A stretch of 64,000 bases of DNA from Rhodococcus sp. G-MC3 (lineage in GTDB: Bacteria > Actinomycetota > Actinomycetes > Mycobacteriales > Mycobacteriaceae). Position numbers and translations under genes: made by a program. The notes below the pieces were generated by a model, which saw nothing but the letters and a program-made list of their open reading frames with translations, did not search any database and had not been told where the DNA came from. Shown here piece after piece: positions 58,628 through 64,000 of this stretch. The DNA lies in NCBI RefSeq assembly GCF_030063335.1, contig NZ_JASISW010000009.1, positions 1 through 64,000 on the forward strand, given 5' to 3'. Each line of letters opens with the position of its first letter. Positions within the stretch are counted from its first letter, which is position 1.

Positions 58628-58837
58628 ATGATCCACCTTCCTGCGGAGCTGTCACTATTTCTGACACGGCTCGATACCGAGCAACATCTGCAGCGCACCG
58701 AGCGATACCGCCTGGCTCGGGCACGGCGCAGAGCCGAACACGATCAAGTCGAATTGGAACGCGCGTGGCGTGCTTTGGATATCGCTCTTCGTGCGGAGTC
58801 GGATTCGCGGAGAGAGCTGTTCGCGCTGACTCAGTGA
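58628..58837 (+). CDS. Small hypothetical protein
   Basis: A 69-residue charged, largely helical protein (MIHLPAELSLFLTRLDTEQ..., then Arg/Glu-rich). GAAAGGC lies about 9 bp before ATG 58628, and the gene follows the ArsR-type regulator after 25 bp, so it is probably in the same transcript. Such short proteins behind HTH_20 regulators are seen in rhodococci, but I know no function. Confidence 0.6.
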   Translation: MIHLPAELSLFLTRLDTEQHLQRTERYRLARARRRAEHDQVELERAWRALDIALRAESDSRRELFALTQ

Positions 58838-58882
58838 TCGCGATCCAGAAGAATGAGGCGCTGGGTCCTTACTCGGGGTATG

Positions 58883-59128
58883 TCAGTCCCCGGGGTCGCT
58901 ATCGCGCCGACGCGCCCTCAGCCTCACAAACTTGATGGTCACGGCGATGAGTACGGACAGCCAACCAACCGCCAATACGCACAATCCCAGCGTCGTAGCG
59001 GACGCTGCCTTTCCATCGTCCGCATACACGTACCCGATGGCCGCCCAGATTGCTGCAACGACAACGAAGAGGCTCAGTGCCGCCACTACCGCTCGCACTG
59101 TTCGATTGGACCGCAGAACCCTGATCAC
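58883..59128 (-). CDS. Small two-helix membrane protein
   Basis: An 81-residue protein with two hydrophobic helices (AVVAALSLFVVVAAIWAAIGYVY and LGLCVLAVGWLSVLIAVTI) and basic ends (RSNRTVR..., RLRARRRD). No domain is recognised. It stands between a plus-strand small gene and the plus-strand HugZ-like gene and is transcribed alone. Confidence 0.6.
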   Translation of the reverse strand: MIRVLRSNRTVRAVVAALSLFVVVAAIWAAIGYVYADDGKAASATTLGLCVLAVGWLSVLIAVTIKFVRLRARRRDSDPGD

Positions 59129-59205
59129 TGATGGTGGATGCCCCGCCGTGACCCCTGTGAAACCGCGGCGGAACCTGATTCAGACCACTTTCGTAGACTT
59201 GGTCA

Positions 59206-60000
59206 ATGGCACTCGATCATGGCGACCCAGGCGACGCACCCTCCACTCCTCCCCCGCTGACGGATGTGGAGTCGGTGAGGCGATCCACACCAGCCGAGGA
59301 AGCCCGGACAGTCGCCGCCTCCACGAACATCGCAACCCTCGCGAGCTTGACGACCGATGGCGATCCGTGGGCGTCCTACATCACGTACGGGTTGCTCGAC
59401 GGCTCGCCGGTTCTCTGTGTGTCGCGGATGGCCGAACACGGCCGAAACCTTCTTGGCGATCCCCGTGCCAGCGTGTCGATCGTGGCGCCGGGATCACCGA
59501 ACGACCCGTTGGCGGTCTCCCGAGTGACTCTGGCCGGCGTCGTCGAATCCCCGAGTGAGAACGAACTCGATGCTGCTCGTGCCGCTCACTTGGGGGCTGT
59601 TCCCGCCGCAAAGTACTACATCGACTACAGCGACTTCTCCTTGTGGATTTTGAGAGTCGACCGAGCGCGATGGGTCGGCGGCTACGGTCGCATGGACTCG
59701 GCGTCCGCCGAGAGCTACGCAGCATCCACACCTGATCCTGTCTCGCCGCACGCCTCAGACGCAGTAACCCATCTGAACAAGGACCATTCGGCGTCGATTC
59801 TCGCCATGGCTCGCACCCTCGGTGGCTACCCCGATGCGACCGAAGCGTCCTGCACCTCGGCAGATCGCTACGGGCTCGATCTCAGCGTTGCTACCCCGCG
59901 GGGCAATGCCACGACCCGAGTCGGTTACGCCAATCCAATCGACGATGCGGCCCAACTCCGTGCCGCGACCGTGGAGCTCGCGCGTCTCGCCCGCCGCTGA
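59206..60000 (+). CDS. HugZ-family heme-utilisation / pyridoxamine-phosphate-oxidase-like protein
   Basis: A 264-residue two-domain protein. Residues ~25-165 form a split-beta-barrel (FMN/heme-binding PNPOx-like) domain with NIATLASLTTDGDPWASYITYGL and ISRMAEHGRNL-like segments (read as VSRMAEHGRNLLGDPRASV). Residues ~180-264 are a DUF2470-type tail starting HASDAVTHLNKDHSASILAMA, whose His residues bind heme in HugZ proteins. It probably binds or degrades heme in the cytoplasm. No iron-uptake genes are adjacent. Confidence 0.85.
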   Translation: MALDHGDPGDAPSTPPPLTDVESVRRSTPAEEARTVAASTNIATLASLTTDGDPWASYITYGLLDGSPVLCVSRMAEHGRNLLGDPRASVSIVAPGSPNDPLAVSRVTLAGVVESPSENELDAARAAHLGAVPAAKYYIDYSDFSLWILRVDRARWVGGYGRMDSASAESYAASTPDPVSPHASDAVTHLNKDHSASILAMARTLGGYPDATEASCTSADRYGLDLSVATPRGNATTRVGYANPIDDAAQLRAATVELARLARR

Positions 60001-60013
60001 ACAGGCGAGATTG

Positions 60014-60670
60014 TCACCACTTGTCGATGTGTAGTACCGACTCAATCGGTTCTCGCGGCGCGGGCTTGAACGTCTCGCCGGTGAAGTAGGCAGTGGGCAT
60101 GAGGGCGCCCTGGTGGAACCCCTGGGGAATGCCCAGGAGTTCGGCAACTTCGGCTTCGCGTTCGAGATGCAACGTCGTCCACGCGGTGCCGAGACCGCGC
60201 GCGCGGGCCGCCAACGAATAGCTCCACACTGCCGGCAACAGTGAGCCCCACAATCCCGCTTGATTCCCGCCGGGCAATTCCACCGAGCCTCGAATGCATG
60301 GAATCAGCAGGACGGGAACTTCACCCATGTGCTCGCCGAGCCATGCGACGCTGTCACCGACGCGGCGTTGAACCGGCGCCCGGTGCGGATCGCCCGAGAA
60401 CAGTTTTGCTGCCGACGCCCGAGAGCCCAGATACTTCTCGACCTCCTCGCGGTAGATCTCGCCGAGCTGAGCACGCAGTCTGCGGTCGGTTACCACCATC
60501 CACTGCCACCCTTGCCGATTCGATCCCGACGGTGCCTGCAGAGCAATTTCGAGACATTCCCGAACCAGCTCGATCGGCACGTCTCTCGTCAGATCGAGTC
60601 GCTTTCGGACCGTTCGGGTAGTGGTCAACAATTCGTCGGGAGTCAGGTCGAGAACAGGAAACGACGTCAT
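60014..60670 (-). CDS. Nitroreductase family FMN enzyme
   Basis: A 218-residue nitroreductase. It opens with the FMN-phosphate-binding TTTRTVRKRLDL segment, followed by IALQAPSGSNRQGWQWMVV, which binds the flavin. The middle has LPAVWSYSLAARARGLGTAWTTLHL and the end GIPQGFHQGALMPTAYF. The enzymes reduce nitro groups, quinones or enones with NAD(P)H. It converges on the HugZ-like gene with a 13-bp gap. Confidence 0.88.
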   Translation of the reverse strand: MTSFPVLDLTPDELLTTTRTVRKRLDLTRDVPIELVRECLEIALQAPSGSNRQGWQWMVVTDRRLRAQLGEIYREEVEKYLGSRASAAKLFSGDPHRAPVQRRVGDSVAWLGEHMGEVPVLLIPCIRGSVELPGGNQAGLWGSLLPAVWSYSLAARARGLGTAWTTLHLEREAEVAELLGIPQGFHQGALMPTAYFTGETFKPAPREPIESVLHIDKW

Positions 60671-60760
60671 ACCCCGAGTGTGTCACCGACCGTCCATCCC
60701 GACCAAGGGCACACGCGGACCGAACACCGACTGTCGATGTCCCGCGCTGAGTGCCGGCGT

Positions 60761-61576
60761 TCAGCGGCGTAGTTCGTGGGTGAGGGTGTCGAGTTCGTCG
60801 CCGCCTGCCATTTCCTTGGTCAGGTCGTCGAGGCTGATGTCGTCGTAGGTGCAGTCCAGTTTCTGGCGTCCTCGGTTGAGGAGCACGAAGTGATCGCCGA
60901 CCATGTACGCGTGGTGCGGGTTGTGGGTGATGAACACGACTCCAAAGCCCTGTTCCTTCGCTGCGGAGATGTAGCGCAGCACCATCCCGGACTGCTTGAC
61001 TCCCAACGCTGCGGTCGGTTCGTCGAGGATCAGCACCCGTGCACCGAAGAAGATGGCACGCGCGATCGCGACGCACTGACGTTGACCGCCGGAGAGGGAT
61101 CCGATGGGAGCGTCGACGTCGGGGAGGTCGATGCCCATCTTGTGAAGCTCTTCGATGGTCGTCGCACGCATGGCGTTGACATCCAACGACTTGAAGAGGC
61201 TGCCTTTGCTCAGTTCCTGACCGAGGAAGAAGTTGCGCCACACCGGCATCAACGCCACCACCGCCAAGTCCTGATACACCGTGGCGATGCCCTTGCCGAG
61301 TGCATCTTTCGGGGAATCGAACTTCGTCTCGACACCGTCGACCAACAGTTCGCCTTCGGTCTGCTGATGCAGTCCGGCCATGATCTTGATCAGGGTCGAT
61401 TTGCCGGCTCCGTTGTCCCCGAGGACGCCGGTGACTTCGCCCGCACCGACGCGCAGGTTGATCCCGGCGAGGGCGATGATGTTGCCGTAGGACTTGCCGA
61501 CATTCTTGAGTTCGATCAGCGGAGTCTTCCCACCGGACGGGGTGGATTCGACGGGGGCTTCAGCGTGAGTGGTCAT
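60761..61576 (-). CDS. Sugar ABC transporter, ATP-binding subunit
   Basis: A 271-residue ATPase with Walker A GDNGAGKST, signature LSGGQRQ, Walker B VLILDEPTAAL and switch His in FITHNPHH. It is a single-cassette relative of the RbsA/FrcA carbohydrate ATPases. It follows the permease after 3 bp and energises import by the three-gene system. The C-terminal ~20 residues after AGGDELD are typical of this subgroup. Confidence 0.9.
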   Translation of the reverse strand: MTTHAEAPVESTPSGGKTPLIELKNVGKSYGNIIALAGINLRVGAGEVTGVLGDNGAGKSTLIKIMAGLHQQTEGELLVDGVETKFDSPKDALGKGIATVYQDLAVVALMPVWRNFFLGQELSKGSLFKSLDVNAMRATTIEELHKMGIDLPDVDAPIGSLSGGQRQCVAIARAIFFGARVLILDEPTAALGVKQSGMVLRYISAAKEQGFGVVFITHNPHHAYMVGDHFVLLNRGRQKLDCTYDDISLDDLTKEMAGGDELDTLTHELRR

Positions 61577-61579
61577 ACG

Positions 61580-62638
61580 TCACCTTTTCGCTGCGTAGGT
61601 TCGGAAAGAATTGTTGGCGATGACCGCGAAGAGCAGCATGGCGCCGAGGAAGAACTTGAACCAGTCGGGGTTCCAACCGGCGTAGACGATGCCCTGATTG
61701 GCCATACCGAAGATGAACGCACCGATCATCGCGCCGATGGTGGTGCCGAATCCGCCCGTGAGCAAGCAGCCTCCGATGACGGCAGCGATGATGTAGAGGA
61801 ACTCGTTGCCGACGCCTTGCCCGGACTGAACTGTGTTGAACGCGAACAGTAAGTGCATGCCGACGAACCAGGCGCAGAACCCGACGAACATGAACAGCCC
61901 GATCTTGACTTTGGTGACCGGGACACCGATGGCGCGGGCGGAGTCCTGGTTACCCCCGACAGCGAAGATCCAGTTGCCGATGCGGGTCTTCATCAGTACC
62001 CAGGTGGAGATCGCGGTGAACACCAGCCACCACACGACGGTGATGCGGATGGAGACACCGCCGATGGAGAAGGAGGATGCGAAGACCTTCTTGGCGGAAT
62101 CGAAACCTTGCATGTCCGAGATGGACTGAGTCGCAACCTGACCGGTGACGAGTTTGGTGACGGCGAGGTTGATACCGGTGAGCATCAGGAAGCTCGCCAG
62201 GGTGATCAGGAACGAAGGGATCTTCGTCTTCATGACCATGTAGCCGTTGAAGAACCCGACAGCAAGGGCGAGGACCAGTGCAAGTGCTGAACCGAGCCAG
62301 ACGTTGAGGTGGAGGTTGTAGGCAATCATCGAGGCCATGATCGAGGAGAAGGTGACCGCGACGCCGGTGGAGAGGTCGAATTCTCCGCCGATCATCAGCA
62401 GGGACACTCCGATGGCCATGATGCCGATTGTGGAGGAGGCGTACAGGACCGTCGCCAAAGCCTCTGGGCTACGGAAGGGCGGGGCGACGATACAGAAGAA
62501 GACGAAAATGACGATGGCACCGAACAGGGCCCCGATCTCGGGGCGAACCAGCAACCGCTGCATCGGCTTCTGTTTCTTCACCCGCTCATCGGTGACGACG
62601 GTGTGCTTGGACAGATCCAAATCGGCCTGTGCACTCAT
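61580..62638 (-). CDS. Sugar ABC transporter, permease subunit
   Basis: A 352-residue RbsC/FrcC-type permease with eight to ten helices and the family signature near GGEFDLSTGVAVTFSS and GGCLLTGGFGTTIGAMIGA. The leader before the first helix is polar (SAQADLDLSKHTVV). ATG 62638 is preferred: the frame upstream to 62824 runs through the intergenic region and is not conserved in type. It lies 62 bp after the binding-protein gene. Confidence 0.9.
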   Translation of the reverse strand: MSAQADLDLSKHTVVTDERVKKQKPMQRLLVRPEIGALFGAIVIFVFFCIVAPPFRSPEALATVLYASSTIGIMAIGVSLLMIGGEFDLSTGVAVTFSSIMASMIAYNLHLNVWLGSALALVLALAVGFFNGYMVMKTKIPSFLITLASFLMLTGINLAVTKLVTGQVATQSISDMQGFDSAKKVFASSFSIGGVSIRITVVWWLVFTAISTWVLMKTRIGNWIFAVGGNQDSARAIGVPVTKVKIGLFMFVGFCAWFVGMHLLFAFNTVQSGQGVGNEFLYIIAAVIGGCLLTGGFGTTIGAMIGAFIFGMANQGIVYAGWNPDWFKFFLGAMLLFAVIANNSFRTYAAKR

Positions 62639-62700
62639 GAGAAATCCTTTCGTGCCGGGGCGCTCGACGTGACCAGACGGTGGTCGCGTCGAGCGCGGTC

Positions 62701-63735
62701 CTAGCGAGTTCCGTTCTTGGCGTACTCGGCGATGGCGTCGATATTGGACGAGTCGATGAAGGCGGGTCCGGTCAGGACCGGGGTGCCGCCACCGATGGTG
62801 TCGCCGTTGTTCAGGTAGAGCCACAGGGAGTCGATCGCGAGGTAGCCCTGGAGGTAGGGCTGCTGATCGATTGCCCAGCCGACATCGCCGGATTTGATGG
62901 CGTCGACGAGTGCCGAGTTGGTGTCGAAGGTGACGACGGTGGCGTCACTTCCGGCGTTGGCCTTCGACTGAACCGCAGTGAGCGCAATCGGCGCGCCCAG
63001 GGCGACGATGTGGTCGATGCTCGGGTCCTGCTGCAATTTCGCTGTGATGGTTGCCTCGACCGAGGGCATGTCCTTGCTGTTGACATTGAGGATTTCGGTG
63101 TTGCCACCGGTGAAGCCCTGTTTCACTCCGGCACAACGTGATTCGAGGGCGACCTGCCCCTGCTCTTGAATGATGCAGAGTGTTTTCTTTGCGCCATCCT
63201 GGGTCAGCCGAGCGCCTGCTGCTTCACCGGCGATGGTTTCGTCCTGGCCGAAGTACTGCTGGACTCCCTGAGCCTTCCACGAGTCGAAGCCAGAGTTGAA
63301 GGCCACGACGGGAATGCCTGCTGCAGAGGCGGCTTCGACGGCCGGTGCCATTGCGTCGGGCTTGGCAAGAGTCACCGCGATGCCGTCGACCTTGGAGTCG
63401 ATCGCACTTTGTACGAGGTTCGCCTGGTTCGGAGCCTCGGGATCGGCCGAGTAGCGGAGCTCGATGTTGTCTTTCGCTGCCGCAGCTTCGGCGCCCTTGC
63501 GGATGAGATCCCAGAAGGTATCGCCCGGAACCTCGTGGGTGATCATCGCGACCGTTGCCCGGGGAGTGTCCGCGGTACCAGCGTTGGAACCGCCGCCGGT
63601 GCTCTCCGGAGCGCCGCCCGTGCTCGAACAACCAGCGGCCACGGTGGCGCACAGCGCCAGTCCGAGGACCGCGCCCGAGCGCAGCACGCGAGGCGAACCT
63701 GTGCGGTCCGCGCCGCGGCTCGTGTGAAGTGTCAT
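62701..63735 (-). CDS. Sugar ABC transporter, substrate-binding lipoprotein
   Basis: A 344-residue periplasmic-binding-protein type-1 (Peripla_BP_4) lipoprotein. The signal peptide ends in the lipobox LCATVAAGCSS, and a Gly/Ser linker precedes the binding domain. Residues such as GDTFWDLIRKGAEAAA, SKVDGIAVTLAKPDAM, VVAFNSGFD and VVTFDTNSALVDAI line the usual sugar site. ATG 63735 follows AAGAGA. It is the first gene of a binding protein - permease - ATPase operon. The ligand may be a pentose, hexose or inositol-type compound but cannot be fixed here. Confidence 0.9.
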   Translation of the reverse strand: MTLHTSRGADRTGSPRVLRSGAVLGLALCATVAAGCSSTGGAPESTGGGSNAGTADTPRATVAMITHEVPGDTFWDLIRKGAEAAAAKDNIELRYSADPEAPNQANLVQSAIDSKVDGIAVTLAKPDAMAPAVEAASAAGIPVVAFNSGFDSWKAQGVQQYFGQDETIAGEAAGARLTQDGAKKTLCIIQEQGQVALESRCAGVKQGFTGGNTEILNVNSKDMPSVEATITAKLQQDPSIDHIVALGAPIALTAVQSKANAGSDATVVTFDTNSALVDAIKSGDVGWAIDQQPYLQGYLAIDSLWLYLNNGDTIGGGTPVLTGPAFIDSSNIDAIAEYAKNGTR

Positions 63736-63898
63736 CAAATCTCTTTCTCGACGTCGACCCCGACGGGCCGGTGGTGAATCAATCGATGTAGCGATCAATA
63801 TGTAATCCACATCACACGCAAAGTCAAGCATTTGTCCTGACATTAAAAACTCTGATCATTTGATTCAGCGCGACGACCGAAGATTTTTTCCATGGCGT

Positions 63899-64000
63899 TC
63901 AGCCACCGAACAGCAGGAAGAGCCCTCCGAAGGTATAGAAAACCATCAACACCATCAGTGCCAACTGGCCAGTCAACCGGTGACCGACCGGCAACAGGCG
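63899..64000 (-). CDS. C-terminal end of a membrane protein, partial
   Basis: The last 34 codons of a minus-strand gene that continues past the right edge. They encode ...RLLPVGHRLTGQLALMVL followed by MVFYTFGGLFLLFGG and stop. One transmembrane helix makes up most of the fragment. The family cannot be named from this piece. Its stop codon lies 163 bp before the start of the binding-protein gene. Confidence 0.65.
   Translation of the reverse strand, partial: RLLPVGHRLTGQLALMVLMVFYTFGGLFLLFGG

Overview
The window looks like a chromosomal segment of a mycolate actinomycete, most probably Rhodococcus or a close relative. The evidence is the high GC content, a textbook RbpA, and the order fxsA - amidohydrolase - lnt ... 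rbpA, which is typical of Corynebacteriales. No rRNA, tRNA or CRISPR array was seen. All assignments come from reading the sequence; no database was searched.

Layout. (1) 1-790: the end of an IS3-type element sits inside tldD and supplies its stop codon. (2) 800-7228: a TSUP permease, a divergent DesK/NarL-type two-component system, FxsA, an amidohydrolase and apolipoprotein N-acyltransferase. (3) 7867-34803: one 26.9-kb gene for an 8,978-residue, seven-module nonribosomal peptide synthetase with a starter condensation domain and a terminal thioesterase. It is followed by a small secreted protein and, convergently, a fused aminodeoxychorismate synthase with a PapB/CmlD-like mutase. This block lies between lnt and rbpA, where relatives usually carry the polyprenol-phosphate mannosyltransferase. 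(4) 38235-42717: rbpA with a sigma-R/H-type promoter, small conserved proteins, an amidase and an alpha/beta hydrolase. (5) 42912-50909: four genes joined by 4-bp overlaps (BcsB-like, polytopic membrane protein, processive GT2 synthase, GT39-like membrane protein), with a divergent secreted glycosidase. This looks like a synthase-dependent exopolysaccharide locus. (6) 51660-60670: accessory genes, including a MerR-VOC fusion, a kinase-like protein, and a HelR/HelD-type RNA polymerase helicase preceded by a perfect rifamycin-associated element. (7) 60761-63735: a sugar-type ABC importer. A partial membrane protein ends at 63899.

How it fits together. The synthetase reads as an assembly line for an N-acylated heptapeptide X1-Ser-D-X3-X4-D-Thr-X6-X7. 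Positions 1 and 4 share the same binding-pocket code because their adenylation domains are almost identical in DNA. The neighbouring PapA/PapB-like pair suggests that a 4-aminophenylalanine-type precursor could be made for it, but no PapC or aminotransferase is in the window. HelR with its element is a probable inducible rifamycin-tolerance unit, and RbpA, the other RNA polymerase-binding factor here, appears to be under thiol-stress control.
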